NCBI GenBank assembly: GCA_016794595.1
Contig: JAEUJN010000012.1
Coordinates: forward strand, 1 to 64,000
Source of the DNA: Kineosporiaceae bacterium
GTDB lineage: Bacteria > Actinomycetota > Actinomycetes > Actinomycetales > Kineosporiaceae
Direction: 5' to 3'
DNA length: 64,000 nt
In this document: positions 44,220 to 53,352 of the stretch, piece by piece
Position numbering within the stretch: position 1 is the first letter of the stretch
Layout of the letters: the number at the start of each line of letters is the position of its first letter
Translations under genes and position numbers: made by a program
The notes under the pieces: generated by a model
The model's input: only the letters and a program-made list of their open reading frames with translations
The model's database searches: none
What the model was told of the DNA's origin: nothing

Positions 44220-45638
44220 GTGCCGGCCCACCTGTTCGCCCTCGCCGGAGGGGCAGTGCTGGCCGCCGTCGCCGGGGTGGCCTCCTACAGCGTGGTCCGC
44301 TACCACCCTGGCATCGTCGCCACGTACGCGGTGGCGGCAGCGGTCCTGGCGGCGGCCCTGCTGTCCACCGTGCCCGGCCGGACCCGCGCCCGATGGATGG
44401 GCATCCGCCAGGTGGCCCCGGCGGGAGCGCTGATCTGCTCCGGGGTGATCACGGCAATCGTGCCGGTCTTCACCTACCTGCCCGCGGAGCAGGCGGGCCT
44501 GGTCCGCGGGATCCTCGCGACGGCCGCGGTGCTCACCGGCAGCCTGCTCCTGGCCCCGTCCGGGATCCCTGGGATCCCCCGCGGGCCGAGGGGCGCCTCC
44601 CGGGTTGCCGCCGCGGTCCTGGCGACGGCGAGCTGCGGGCACGTGGCCGCGGCCGTCCTGCTGATCCGCGGTGATCCGGCCCCGGAGATCGACGTCTGGT
44701 ACACCCTCCAGGGGGCGGCGGATGCGCTCGGGGCGGGACGCAACATCTACACCGAGGTGTGGGTGGGGCCGCCGGGGGTGATGGCCGCGTTCACCTACCT
44801 GCCCTGGACGGCACTGCTCCTCGCCCCGGGACGATGGCTCGCCGGTGACGTCCGGGTCGCTCTGGTGACGATCACGGTGGTCTCGGCTGTGGCCCTGTCG
44901 CTCCCGGGCCGCAGCAGCGAGCGGCGGGACGGTGGGGAGCGGGCGAGCAGCGGCGAGCGGACGGCGTCCGGTCACGATCCGCGGGTGGGGGCGGGCGCCG
45001 GGGCAGTCCTGCTCCTGCTGCCCGGAACGGCGACCCAGATCGAACAGGCCTGGACCGAACCCCTGCTGGCCGCCTGCCTCGTCGTCGCGGCCCGGGCCCT
45101 GCGCGACGAGCGCTGGAGCCGGGCGATCATCGCCCTGGCGATCGGCCTGGCCTGCAAGCAGCACCTGGCCCTGCTCCTGCCCCTGCTGGCGGCCTGGCCT
45201 CGCTTCGGCGTCCGGCGCGCGCTCGTGACCGCGGCGACCGCGGGCCTGGCCGTGCTGCCCTGGTTGCTGGCCGATCCCCGGGCGATGATCGAGGACACCG
45301 TGGCGGTGCTGGTCAGGTATCCGCCGATGCGCTTCGCGGACAGCCTGTACATCCTCTCGCTCAACGAGTTCGGCTGGATGCCCCCGTTCTGGCTGACCGG
45401 GGTCGTCGTCCTCGGCGTGCTGGGCGCGGTCGTCGCGCACCTGCGGCGGCACGACCCGAGTCCGGCACAGGTGCTCGGCTGGGGCGCTTGCGTCCTGCTG
45501 GTCGCCAACCTGGTCAACAAGCAGGCGTTCTACAACCAGTACTGGCTGGTCATGGCCATGATCGCCATCGGCTGGGCCCTCGCCCCCACCGGAGGACCCG
45601 GCCTGCGATCCGGCCGACTCGACCGATCCGTTCCCTAG
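44220..45638 (+). CDS. GT87/DUF2029-like polytopic membrane protein
   Basis: 472 residues with about eleven spans. The acidic loop LLIRGDPAPEIDVWYTLQGAADALGAGRNIYTEVWVGPPG, ahead of a TYLPWTALLLAP span, resembles the first periplasmic loop of polyprenyl-phosphate-mannose-dependent GT-C enzymes, with the IDVWYTLQGAADALGAGRNIY stretch as the likely catalytic face. LAIGLACKQHLALLLPLLAAWPRF is also GT87-like. It probably transfers a sugar from a lipid carrier outside the membrane; acceptor unknown. Its TAG stop overlaps that of the convergent NlpC/P60 gene. Confidence 0.72.
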   Translation: MPAHLFALAGGAVLAAVAGVASYSVVRYHPGIVATYAVAAAVLAAALLSTVPGRTRARWMGIRQVAPAGALICSGVITAIVPVFTYLPAEQAGLVRGILATAAVLTGSLLLAPSGIPGIPRGPRGASRVAAAVLATASCGHVAAAVLLIRGDPAPEIDVWYTLQGAADALGAGRNIYTEVWVGPPGVMAAFTYLPWTALLLAPGRWLAGDVRVALVTITVVSAVALSLPGRSSERRDGGERASSGERTASGHDPRVGAGAGAVLLLLPGTATQIEQAWTEPLLAACLVVAARALRDERWSRAIIALAIGLACKQHLALLLPLLAAWPRFGVRRALVTAATAGLAVLPWLLADPRAMIEDTVAVLVRYPPMRFADSLYILSLNEFGWMPPFWLTGVVVLGVLGAVVAHLRRHDPSPAQVLGWGACVLLVANLVNKQAFYNQYWLVMAMIAIGWALAPTGGPGLRSGRLDRSVP

Positions 45639-46687
45639 AGCCGAACCGCCTTGATCAGCCGCCCGTCGAGCCGCGCCGAGGCAATCTTGATCACATCACC
45701 GGTCTGGGGCGCGTGGATCATCAGCCCCTTACCGAGGTAGATGCCGGTGTGGTTGTAGTTGTTGAAGAACAGCAGGTCCCCGGGCTGGAGGTTGGCCTGG
45801 GAGACCGTCGTCCCCTCACGTGCCTGCATGGCGGCGTTGTGCGGCAACGAGACCCCGGCCTTCGACCAGGCCGCCATGGTCAGCCCACTGCAGTCGTAGC
45901 TGCCGGGCCCGGAGCCGCCCCAGCGATAGGGCTTGCCGAGCTGATCGCAGGCATGATCGATGGCGATCCGGGCCTTGGCGCTGGCGGTCTCGATCCCGAC
46001 GTTGGCGCACTTCAGGGTTCCGGACGCCGGGACATCGACCCCCACCGACTCCAGGTCCTCGCGGTCCATCGTGCTGCCGATCCGGCGGTAGGCGGCGCGC
46101 TGAGCGGCGTCCAGCCGGTTGTACAGCGCCTCCGCGGCGTCCAGCTTGTCGTCGATCTGCTCTCTCAGCTTCTTCAGGCGCGCCGACTCGGTGGTCAGCT
46201 CCCGCTTCTGCGCCTCGAGGTTCTCCTGGTCCTGGGTCAGCCGGCGTTCGGCGGCAACCAGTGCCGCCACGGCCTGAGCGCGCCGCTCCCCCAGGGTTTC
46301 CCGCAGCCCGGTGGCGGCCAGGACGGCGTCCGGGTCGTCGCTGAGCAGCAGAGAGACCATCTCCAGGTCGCCGGCCTTGTAGGTCTCGGCGGCCAGGCGC
46401 CCCAACCCCTGGCGGGCCACCTCGACCTGGGCCTGCTGCTGCTTCACGCGGGTCTGAGCCGCGGAGATCATCACCGAGACACTGGCCAGCTTCTCGCGCG
46501 TGCCGTTGTACTGCTCGGTGGCCTCTTCGGCCTGATGCCGGAGCTCGGTGACCTGACGCCTGACCGTGGCCACATCGGGCTGGGGCACCGCGACGGCACC
46601 ACCCACCCCGGTGATCGCCACGGCAATCGTGGTCGCGGCCACAGCCGCTGCTGTCATCCCCCGCCGCACAGTGAGGTGCAGGGACAC
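45635..46687 (-). CDS. NlpC/P60 peptidoglycan hydrolase with coiled-coil
   Basis: 350 residues. A secretion signal spans about 1-33 (TAAAVAATTIAVAITGVGGAVAVP), then a long coiled coil (about 38-210). The NlpC/P60 domain (about 235-350) has catalytic Cys in GPGSYDCSGLTMAAWSKAG, His in NHTGIYLGKGLMIHAPQTGD and LQPGDLLFF. It cleaves stem peptides, probably D-Glu to DAP, and the coiled coil would keep it autoinhibited as in RipA-type proteins. Position and size match Rv2190c. A minus-strand TAGGGT at 46768-46773 could be its -10. Confidence 0.9.
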   Translation of the reverse strand: MSLHLTVRRGMTAAAVAATTIAVAITGVGGAVAVPQPDVATVRRQVTELRHQAEEATEQYNGTREKLASVSVMISAAQTRVKQQQAQVEVARQGLGRLAAETYKAGDLEMVSLLLSDDPDAVLAATGLRETLGERRAQAVAALVAAERRLTQDQENLEAQKRELTTESARLKKLREQIDDKLDAAEALYNRLDAAQRAAYRRIGSTMDREDLESVGVDVPASGTLKCANVGIETASAKARIAIDHACDQLGKPYRWGGSGPGSYDCSGLTMAAWSKAGVSLPHNAAMQAREGTTVSQANLQPGDLLFFNNYNHTGIYLGKGLMIHAPQTGDVIKIASARLDGRLIKAVRL

Positions 46688-46866
46688 TCGGCCATCGCTC
46701 CGTTTCGTCCGAAGCCCCCGGCGGCCCGCCGGCCCGGTCGTCGTGACCGAACCGTGACATCGAGTCGACCCTAGCCGGTCGGAGGTTGACCGCCAAGAGC
46801 GTGCCGAGGGATGTGAGCGACGCTACCGAGGCGGGGAGCCACCGGCGGGCATCTGGGTGGCACCAC

Positions 46867-47091
46867 TCATCCGGTTGCCCGTCTCTTCACGGTGACATCA
46901 CCGTGCGTTGACGTTCGCCCGCCCGGGACGAGCCGCAGGGGCGGGACCAGGCCCGATCCGGCCAACACGGCGATGGCTGCCCGGTCCACCCCGTCCAGTT
47001 CGCCATCAGCCGGTGTCGACGTCAGCACGGTGACCACACAGTCACCGCACGCAACGTTGCGAACTTGGCAGGTGTCGCAGTCGATCAGCAT
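46867..47091 (-). CDS. Small Cys-rich conserved protein
   Basis: 74 residues: MLIDCDTCQVRNVACGDCVVTVL, an acidic middle (PADGELDGVDRAAIAVLAGSGLVPPLRLVPG) and a polar tail. The CxxC and CGDC pairs suggest a metal or redox centre. Similar small proteins with an IDCDTC...CGDCVV start and ending near VPPLRLVP are, as I recall, found across actinobacteria without known function. An ATG with GAGGGG 7 nt upstream supports it as real. Confidence 0.7.
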   Translation of the reverse strand: MLIDCDTCQVRNVACGDCVVTVLTSTPADGELDGVDRAAIAVLAGSGLVPPLRLVPGGRTSTHGDVTVKRRATG

Positions 47092-47226
47092 GGTCGGCCC
47101 CTCGTCGGTTCAGGCCGCCGGCGGATCCGGCAGCAATCCGGACGCTAGGGCCCACCACCGACAGACCCTCGCCGGCACGAACCGGAGGCCGGTCCGACGA
47201 GTTCCCCCGACCGGGAGCCGCCAGGG

Positions 47227-48555
47227 TCATCGGGCGCCGAGCAGCCTCACCAGCGCCAGGGAGTCCATCACCCTGGCGCCAGCCCGCCGGACCCCCGAGC
47301 CCACCTCACGATCGGTGCTCACCACGATCAGCGGCCGGCCCTGGGGCTCGGCGTGCACCAGCCGGCGGATGAGCTCATCGGCGTTCATCGGGGGCAGGGA
47401 GAACAGCACCCGGACGCCGCGCTGCGCGGTCGCCGGGGCCGACGGGGTGGCCTCGGCACCGTCGAAACAACAGGTGACCTCGATCCCCGTGCGGGCCGCC
47501 AGCGCGGTCAGACCATCGACCAGGCGACGCCTCTGCTCGACCAGGGTGACCTCCGGGTACCCGGTCTTGGTGACGTTGTACCCATCGACGATCAGATGGG
47601 ACTGAGGGACGGCGATCAGCTCGGCGAGCAGGCCGGGATCGTCGTCCGCCCGGCCCCTGGTCGGCACCCGCTCTCCCTCACCGCTCACGCCGACGGCCGA
47701 CCTGACCTCCTCGGCGATCACCTCGGCAGGGCGGATCTCCACCGGCGGCAGCGCGAGTTCACGGCGCAGGCCCGCTCCGGCATCGACCACGGCGTCCAGC
47801 AGCAGACGCACCCGTGCGTCGGCCAGGGCGCGACCCGTGCGCGCCTGCTGGCGAGCGGCCTCCGCTCGGCGACGCTCGGCGTCCAGTTCGGCGCGAACCC
47901 CGGCCAGTTCCTCGTCCAACCGGCGGGCCCGCTCCGCCTCGTGCTGTTCCCGGTCGGCGGCCTCGGTGGCCTGCAGCCGGATCTGGGCCCGCAGGCGGTC
48001 CGCATCGGAGCGGGCCCGCCGCAGGTCACGGCGGATCGTGGCCAGCTCCTGCTCGAGCTCGGCGATCCGCGCGGTCGACTCGCCGAGCTCGGCCCGCAGC
48101 CGGTCCCGCTCGGCCTCCACGGCCTCGACCCGGCGGGCAGCGGCCCGCTCGGCAGCCTGGCCGGATCGATGCTCCACCTGTCGGGCGAGGCGCTCCCGCA
48201 CAGGCTCCGACAACGCCGGCCAGTCCTGCGGCTGCAAGAGGTACAGCCCGGCCAGCAGCTCCTCATCCGCGATGGCCTCGGGCTCGGGCAGTTGCCCGCC
48301 GTCCAGGGCCTCGGCCACCGCGGGGTGGGCCGCCCGCCAGGCCCCTGCCACCTGCTGACGGAACACCACCTCGCCGTCCAGCGCCGCCCACAACGGACCC
48401 GCCCCGGCGCTGGCCCGGCGGGCGGGCGCGAACGAGCGCACCTTGCGCAGCGACACCGGCACCTGGTCGGGCTCCAGGTCACCGAGCACCTGCGCGGCGC
48501 GCGCCAGCAGCCGCCGCCGAACCGGCTCGGGCGGCCCGAGCGGCTCGGCACTCAT
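47227..48555 (-). CDS. NYN/YacP-type RNA-associated protein with long coiled coil
   Basis: 442 residues. An N-terminal helical domain (about 1-120), then an uninterrupted charged coiled coil (about 125-255, rich in Arg/Glu/Ala), a short linker, and a C-terminal NYN (PIN-like) domain (about 305-442) beginning HLIVDGYNVTKTGYPEVTL with further acidic positions in CCFDGAEATP and VVSTDREVGSGVRRAGARV. YacP-like NYN domains are predicted ribonucleases acting in rRNA or mRNA turnover. The next gene upstream (zinc ribbon) overlaps it by 4 bp. Confidence 0.87.
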   Translation of the reverse strand: MSAEPLGPPEPVRRRLLARAAQVLGDLEPDQVPVSLRKVRSFAPARRASAGAGPLWAALDGEVVFRQQVAGAWRAAHPAVAEALDGGQLPEPEAIADEELLAGLYLLQPQDWPALSEPVRERLARQVEHRSGQAAERAAARRVEAVEAERDRLRAELGESTARIAELEQELATIRRDLRRARSDADRLRAQIRLQATEAADREQHEAERARRLDEELAGVRAELDAERRRAEAARQQARTGRALADARVRLLLDAVVDAGAGLRRELALPPVEIRPAEVIAEEVRSAVGVSGEGERVPTRGRADDDPGLLAELIAVPQSHLIVDGYNVTKTGYPEVTLVEQRRRLVDGLTALAARTGIEVTCCFDGAEATPSAPATAQRGVRVLFSLPPMNADELIRRLVHAEPQGRPLIVVSTDREVGSGVRRAGARVMDSLALVRLLGAR

Positions 48556-48773
48556 CGAGGCAGGTCGGTCCGGGGCACGAGTTCGATCGCGTCATCCCGG
48601 TCGCACCAGCGGCACCGCACCTGCTCGATGTGATCCTCGAGCACCGTCCGCTCCTCCACTGCGCCCTCGCCGGCCAGGTCGAGGTGGACGAACTCGCGGA
48701 CCCGTGACGTCCGGGTCACGTCGAAGCGGGTCAGGTTGCCGCAGGCCCCACACCGCCAGCGAAGGTCCGACAC
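48552..48773 (-). CDS. Small zinc-ribbon protein
   Basis: 73 residues from GTG 48773. Two Cys pairs, WRCGACGNLTRFDV and VRCRWCDRDDAIELV, make a zinc ribbon, with an acidic strand region between. The size and layout match small actinobacterial zinc-ribbon proteins of unknown function. It overlaps the NYN gene by 4 bp, so the pair likely acts together. The start lies 7 nt after a minus-strand TAGGCT (48781-48786), hence probably leaderless. Confidence 0.78.
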   Translation of the reverse strand: MSDLRWRCGACGNLTRFDVTRTSRVREFVHLDLAGEGAVEERTVLEDHIEQVRCRWCDRDDAIELVPRTDLPR

Positions 48774-48780
48774 GCCAGAG

Positions 48781-48786
48781 AGCCTA
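48781..48786 (-). promoter_or_regulatory. -10 TAGGCT of leaderless promoter (zinc-ribbon gene)
   Basis: On the minus strand TAGGCT lies 7 nt before the GTG at 48773. Confidence 0.5.
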
Positions 48787-48869
48787 GCCTGCCGCCGGAT
48801 CACGCCCGAGGCCGCCGGGGTGTCGCGGCTCGCTCACGCCGGTTCGACCGACCTGTCGTACCCCACCCC

Positions 48870-48875
48870 TACCGT
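48870..48875 (+). promoter_or_regulatory. -10 TACCGT of leaderless promoter (exonuclease gene)
   Basis: TACCGT ends 7 nt before the ATG at 48883. The partner promoter on the other strand is 85-90 bp away. Confidence 0.45.
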
Positions 48876-48882
48876 CGGGTCC

Positions 48883-50652
48883 ATGAGCGCTGCCGTGCAC
48901 CACCGACTCGATCGGCCGGGCGCCCAGATCACCTTGGAGGAACTGGGAACCCCGCTGCACCAGGTGACCTTCGTGGTGGTCGACCTGGAGACCACCGGCG
49001 GCAGTGCCGCCGAGCACGCGATCACCGAGATCGGGGCGGTGAAGGTCCGTGGCGGCCAGGTGCTCGGGGAGTTCCAGACCCTGGTCAATCCCGGCGAGCC
49101 GATCCCCGCTTTCATCTCGGTGCTCACCGGGATCACCGATCCCATGGTGGCCGCGGCGCCTCGCCTGGGAGCAGCGCTGGCCGCCTTTCTGGAGTTCCTG
49201 AGTGGCGCCGATGCGGTCGTGGCGCACAACGCCGGTTTCGACACCACGTTCCTCGCGGCCGCCTGTGCCGGCACGGGTCGGGTCTGGCCCCACCTGACCG
49301 TGATCGACACCGTCAAGCTGGCCCGGGCCGTCGTCCGGGACGGCGAGGCGCGCAACCACCGGCTGTCCACCCTGGCCCGGCTGTTCCGCTCCCGGGTGGA
49401 GCCGAACCACCGGGCACTGACCGACGCCCGGGCCACGGTCGACGTGCTGCACGCGCTGATCGAGCGGCTGGGCCCGCTCGGGGTCCACAGTCTCGAGGAG
49501 CTGGCCGCGGTGAGCACTCGGGTGCCCGAGAGCACCCGGCGCAAACGGCACCTGGCCGATGACCTGCCGAACGCCCCCGGGGTGTACATCTTCCGGGACG
49601 ACCGGGGCCGCCCGCTGTACGTGGGCACCTCGGGAGACGTGCGCGCCCGGGTCCGGACCTATTTCACCTCCACCGAGAAGCGCACCCGGATGTCGGAGAT
49701 GATCGCGCTGGCCGATTCGGTCACCGCCGTGGTCTGCGCCACCGGGCTGGAGGCCAGGGTGCGCGAGCTCCGGCTGATCGCCCAGCACTCCCCGCCCTAC
49801 AACCGCAGATCCCGGTTTCCCGACCGGGCTCCGTGGCTCAAGCTCACCGTGGAGCCGTTCCCCCGGCTGTCCGTGGTGCGGTCGGTGCTCGATGACGGGG
49901 CGACCTACATCGGCCCGTTCTCCTCACGCCACCAGGCGGAGTTGGCCGTGGCCGGGCTGCACGAGGCCATCCCCCTGCGGCAGTGCACCCCCCGGCTCCC
50001 CCGGCGGCCCTCGCCGAGGGCGCGAGCCTGCATCCTGGCCGAGATCGGACGCTGCGCCGCTCCCTGTGTGGGCGGCGTGGACGTCGAGGGCTACCGCGAG
50101 GTGAGCGAGCGGGCCCGACGGGCCCTCACCCAGGACGCCACCCCGGTGGTCAGCCACCTGCTCAGCCGGACCTCCCTGCTGGCCGGCGCCCACCGCTTCG
50201 AGGAGGCGGCCACCCTCCGCGACCGGCTGATCGCCGTGGTCCGGGCCACCTGGCGAGCCCAGCGCCTTGCCCCCCTGGCCGCCACCCGCGAACTCGTTGC
50301 CGCCCACCCTGTCCCGAGCGTCGCCGTCCGGGGGTGGGAGCTGATCCTGGTCCGGTACGGCCGGCTGGCCGCGACCACGGTCAGTCCCCCCGGCGCCGAT
50401 CCCAGGCCTCACATCGAGGCCCTGCGATCCACCGGGGAGCAGGTGATCGCCCCGCCCCCGGTACCGCTGCCGGCAGCTCACCCGGAGGAGACCGAGCAGA
50501 TCCTGCGGTGGCTCGAACAGCCGGGCGTGCGACTGGTCGAGTTGGACGGCGAGTGGAGTTGTCCCACGGACGCCGCCGGGCGCCACCTCGCCCGACTGCC
50601 CGCCCCACCCCGCACGCTAGGCTCCGGACGACCGATCAGGGAGAGCGCATGA
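48883..50652 (+). CDS. DEDDh exonuclease fused to GIY-YIG/UvrC-like nuclease
   Basis: 589 residues. Residues ~25-190 are a DnaQ-type 3'-5' exonuclease with VVVDLETTGGSAAEHAITEIG (Asp/Glu), VAHNAGFDTTFL and the HRALTDARATVDV motif III. Residues ~235-320 are a GIY-YIG domain (APGVYIFRDDRGRPLYVGTSGDVRARV). A UvrC-like segment with cysteines (CTPRLP, ACILAEIGRCAAPCVGG) and a UVR-like AHRFEEAATLRDRL follows, but the RNase H and HhH parts of UvrC are missing. Similar fusions (as Rv2191) are normal in actinobacteria, presumably for DNA repair. Confidence 0.9.
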   Translation: MSAAVHHRLDRPGAQITLEELGTPLHQVTFVVVDLETTGGSAAEHAITEIGAVKVRGGQVLGEFQTLVNPGEPIPAFISVLTGITDPMVAAAPRLGAALAAFLEFLSGADAVVAHNAGFDTTFLAAACAGTGRVWPHLTVIDTVKLARAVVRDGEARNHRLSTLARLFRSRVEPNHRALTDARATVDVLHALIERLGPLGVHSLEELAAVSTRVPESTRRKRHLADDLPNAPGVYIFRDDRGRPLYVGTSGDVRARVRTYFTSTEKRTRMSEMIALADSVTAVVCATGLEARVRELRLIAQHSPPYNRRSRFPDRAPWLKLTVEPFPRLSVVRSVLDDGATYIGPFSSRHQAELAVAGLHEAIPLRQCTPRLPRRPSPRARACILAEIGRCAAPCVGGVDVEGYREVSERARRALTQDATPVVSHLLSRTSLLAGAHRFEEAATLRDRLIAVVRATWRAQRLAPLAATRELVAAHPVPSVAVRGWELILVRYGRLAATTVSPPGADPRPHIEALRSTGEQVIAPPPVPLPAAHPEETEQILRWLEQPGVRLVELDGEWSCPTDAAGRHLARLPAPPRTLGSGRPIRESA

Positions 50653-50933
50653 TCACTGCCATCGTGCTGGTCCGCACCGAGGTGGACCGGATTCCGCAGG
50701 TTGCCGCAGAGATCGCCGCCCTGGACGGCGTGAGTGAGGTCTACTCCGTCACCGGGGACGTCGACCTGGTGGCCATGGTGCGCGTCCCCGAGCACGATCA
50801 GCTGGCCGACGTGATCGCCGATCGGCTGAGCAAGGTGTCGGGCGTGCAGTCCACGCGGACCTACCTGGCTTTTCGGGCCTACTCCCGCCACGACCTCGAG
50901 GCGGCGTTCGCGCTCGGCCTGGACGAGGACTGA
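50649..50933 (+). CDS. Lrp/AsnC-type ligand-binding domain protein
   Basis: 94 residues equal to the C-terminal RAM domain of Lrp/AsnC regulators (AIVLVRTEVDRIPQVAAEIAALDGVSEVYSVTGDVDLVAMVRV) without a DNA-binding domain. Stand-alone RAM proteins bind amino acids and form ring oligomers. Next to trpD (convergent) one might suspect a tie to tryptophan or anthranilate metabolism, but no evidence shows it. The ATG overlaps the exonuclease stop by 4 bp (ATGA). Confidence 0.87.
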   Translation: MITAIVLVRTEVDRIPQVAAEIAALDGVSEVYSVTGDVDLVAMVRVPEHDQLADVIADRLSKVSGVQSTRTYLAFRAYSRHDLEAAFALGLDED

Positions 50934-51018
50934 CGGCTGGGGCCGACCGGCGACGACGGCGAGTTCTGACCCGCCGCCCGGCGAAACCCCGGCCGACCGT
51001 CGGGTCGGGACCGGAGGC

Positions 51019-52053
51019 TCAGGTGCCGCTGGCAGCGACCCACCGGTCGAGCACACCTGCCGCCGATCCGCTGTCCACCGCAGCGGCGACCTCCCCGAGC
51101 GCCGTCCGCAGGCGGTCGGGCAGTTCCCCGGCGCCGGCCCCGTCCGCGGCCACCACGGCTGCCGCGGCGTTGAGCAGGACGGCATCTCGGATCGGGCCCG
51201 GATCTCCCGCCAGCACGGACCGGACCACGGCTGCGTTGTGTGCCGGATCGCCGCCGACCAGGTCGGACAGCTCCGCTCTGGCCAGGCCCAGGTCGACCGC
51301 GTCCACCCGGGTCCGCCGGACCTGGCCCTCCTCGACCACCCAGATCACCGACGGCGCCGTCGTCGACAACTCGTCCAGCCCGTCGTCCCCGCGGAACAGC
51401 AACGCCGAGGTGCCGCGGGTGGCGAACACCCCCGCCATGATCGGCGCCATCCGGGGATCGGCCACCCCGACCGCTGCGGCCGCCGGCCGGGCGGGGTTGG
51501 TGAGCGGACCGAGGAAGTTGAACGCCGTCCCCACCCCCAGTTCACGCCGGGTCACCGCGGCATGACGCATCCCGGGATGGAACACCTGGGCGAAGCAGAA
51601 GGTGATCCCGACCTCGGTGGCGAGCTCGGCCACCCGCGCGGGGCCGAGGTCCAGCCGGACGCCGAGAGCCTCCAGGACGTCCGCGGCGCCGGTCGAGGAC
51701 GAGGAGGCCCGATTGCCGTGTTTGACCACCCGACGACCGGTTCCGGCCACCACCAGAGCTGCCATGGTGGAGATGTTCACAGTGTGACGTCGGTCACCAC
51801 CGGTACCCACCACGTCAACACAGCGACCCGGGACGTCGATCCGCACCGCATGCCGCAACATGGCGTCCACCAGCCCCGCCAGCTCCTCGACCGTCTCGCC
51901 CTTGGCGCGCAGCGCGACCAGGAAGCCGGCCAACTGGGAGGGTGTCGCCTCGGCGGACATCACCTGGTCCATGGCCCAGGCACAGTGATCGCGCGAGAGG
52001 TCCTCACCGGACAGCAGGGCCGAGATCAGCCGGCCCCAGGTGAGCTCACCCAT
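51019..52053 (-). CDS. trpD: Anthranilate phosphoribosyltransferase
   Basis: 344 residues. It transfers the phosphoribosyl group of PRPP to anthranilate in tryptophan synthesis. Motifs are [23 protein letters not shown] (PRPP loop), [24 protein letters not shown], and [37 protein letters not shown]. No other trp gene is adjacent; the isolated position matches Rv2192c. The start codon shares one base with the stop of the stand-alone receiver gene upstream (TGATG), so translation is probably coupled. Confidence 0.96.
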   Translation of the reverse strand: MGELTWGRLISALLSGEDLSRDHCAWAMDQVMSAEATPSQLAGFLVALRAKGETVEELAGLVDAMLRHAVRIDVPGRCVDVVGTGGDRRHTVNISTMAALVVAGTGRRVVKHGNRASSSSTGAADVLEALGVRLDLGPARVAELATEVGITFCFAQVFHPGMRHAAVTRRELGVGTAFNFLGPLTNPARPAAAAVGVADPRMAPIMAGVFATRGTSALLFRGDDGLDELSTTAPSVIWVVEEGQVRRTRVDAVDLGLARAELSDLVGGDPAHNAAVVRSVLAGDPGPIRDAVLLNAAAAVVAADGAGAGELPDRLRTALGEVAAAVDSGSAAGVLDRWVAASGT

Positions 52054-52448
52054 CAGCTCGTGACGCGGGGACGACGGACCAGCTCACCGACGGCCGCGGC
52101 CACCGCGACCGGGTCGAGCGGGTGAGCCACCACCTGATCGGCCTGCGACCACGTGGCCAGCCAGGCGTCCTGCTCCCGACCGGTCAGCACGAGCACCGGG
52201 GGGCACTCGAAGATCTCGTCCTTGAGCTGCTTGCACAGGCCCATGCCGCCGGCCGGGGTGGCCTCGCCGTCCAGGATGATCAGGTCGAGTCCACCCTCGT
52301 CGACCACCGACAGCACCGCGGGCGCGGTCGCGCACTCGACCCATCGCACCGGGGGCAGATCCGCCGCCGGACGCCGCCCCACCGCCATGCGGACGGCAGT
52401 ACGGGTGTCCACGTCGTCGCTGTAGAGCAGGACGGACAGCTCGTTCAT
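52053..52448 (-). CDS. Stand-alone atypical receiver domain
   Basis: 131 residues, one receiver fold without an output domain. [16 protein letters not shown] keeps the acidic pair, [23 protein letters not shown] the phospho-acceptor Asp, and [12 protein letters not shown] the switch Thr. The usual lysine before Pro (KP) is replaced by His in [19 protein letters not shown]. It may still be phosphorylated but switch differently. No kinase is adjacent. It lies between trpD and the divergent ctaE promoter. ATG 52448 has a GGAG site 9 nt upstream. Confidence 0.8.
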   Translation of the reverse strand: MNELSVLLYSDDVDTRTAVRMAVGRRPAADLPPVRWVECATAPAVLSVVDEGGLDLIILDGEATPAGGMGLCKQLKDEIFECPPVLVLTGREQDAWLATWSQADQVVAHPLDPVAVAAAVGELVRRPRVTS

Positions 52449-52603
52449 GGTGCGATCTCCGCCTCGGGTCGAAGCCGGTTGGACTGGCTTGCGCATGGTA
52501 CCGGCACCCTCGAGGGCGACCGTTCGGCGCAGGTCACGGCCGGATATGGGCAGCCCGGCACGCCGGTTGCCCAACCCCCTCGGTTTCGCCCTCCGGGTAG
52601 GGC

Positions 52604-52609
52604 TAAATT
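52604..52609 (+). promoter_or_regulatory. -10 TAAATT of leaderless promoter (ctaE-qcrCAB)
   Basis: TAAATT ends 7 nt before the GTG at 52617, an AT-rich spot in a GC-rich gap. Confidence 0.6.
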
Positions 52610-52616
52610 GTGCGCC

Positions 52617-53285
52617 GTGGCGACCGCATCCATCGTTGACAACGCCCCGGGTTCCCCGATCCACGCGACGGTGAACCGACCGAACATGGTCCAGGTGGGC
52701 ACCATCGTCTGGCTCGCGAGCGAACTGATGTTCTTCGCCGGCCTGTTCGCGATGTACTTCACCATCAGAGCCGTCCTGCCGGACGTCTGGGCGGAGAACA
52801 CCGAGCTGCTGAACATCCCGTTCTCGACCGCCAACACGATCAACCTGGTGCTCAGCTCCGTCTGGTGCCAGATGGGCGTGTTCGCGGCCGAGCGGTTCCA
52901 GCCGGCCGCGAAGGGTCCCTGGTGGACCCCGTGGACCCGCGAGCACGGCCTGAAGAACTGGGGCATGCGCGAGTGGTACGTGCTCACCTACATCGCCGGC
53001 GCGCTCTTCGTCGCCGGGCAGGTGTACGAGTACGCGAAGCTCATCTCCGAGGGCCTCACGCTCTCCTCGAGCGGGTACGGCTCGGTCTTCTACATGACCA
53101 CGGGTTTCCACGGCCTGCACGTCACCGGTGGCCTGATCGCGTTCCTGCTGATCATCGCCCGCAGCTACATGGCGCGCCGCTTCGGGCACGCCGAGGCCAC
53201 CAGCGCCATCGTGACCTCGTATTACTGGCACTTCGTCGACGTGGTGTGGATCGGCCTGTTCCTGGTGATCTACGTCCTCAAGTAG
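52617..53285 (+). CDS. ctaE: Cytochrome c oxidase subunit III
   Basis: 222 residues with five hydrophobic spans (about 35-55, 75-95, 120-140, 160-180, 198-220). [50 protein letters not shown] and [23 protein letters not shown] are COX3 signatures. It stabilises the aa3 oxidase core. In actinobacteria subunit III lies with the bc1 genes, not the other cta genes, as here; equivalent to Rv2193. First gene of ctaE-qcrC-qcrA-qcrB. GTG 52617 is chosen from the -10 position and the VATASIV start. Confidence 0.95.
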   Translation: MATASIVDNAPGSPIHATVNRPNMVQVGTIVWLASELMFFAGLFAMYFTIRAVLPDVWAENTELLNIPFSTANTINLVLSSVWCQMGVFAAERFQPAAKGPWWTPWTREHGLKNWGMREWYVLTYIAGALFVAGQVYEYAKLISEGLTLSSSGYGSVFYMTTGFHGLHVTGGLIAFLLIIARSYMARRFGHAEATSAIVTSYYWHFVDVVWIGLFLVIYVLK

Positions 53286-53352
53286 GAGTCGCCGCCCGCG
53301 CAGGACGCGCACAGCACCGTCGTGACCCATCGCTCGCCCAGGAGATGAAGAC

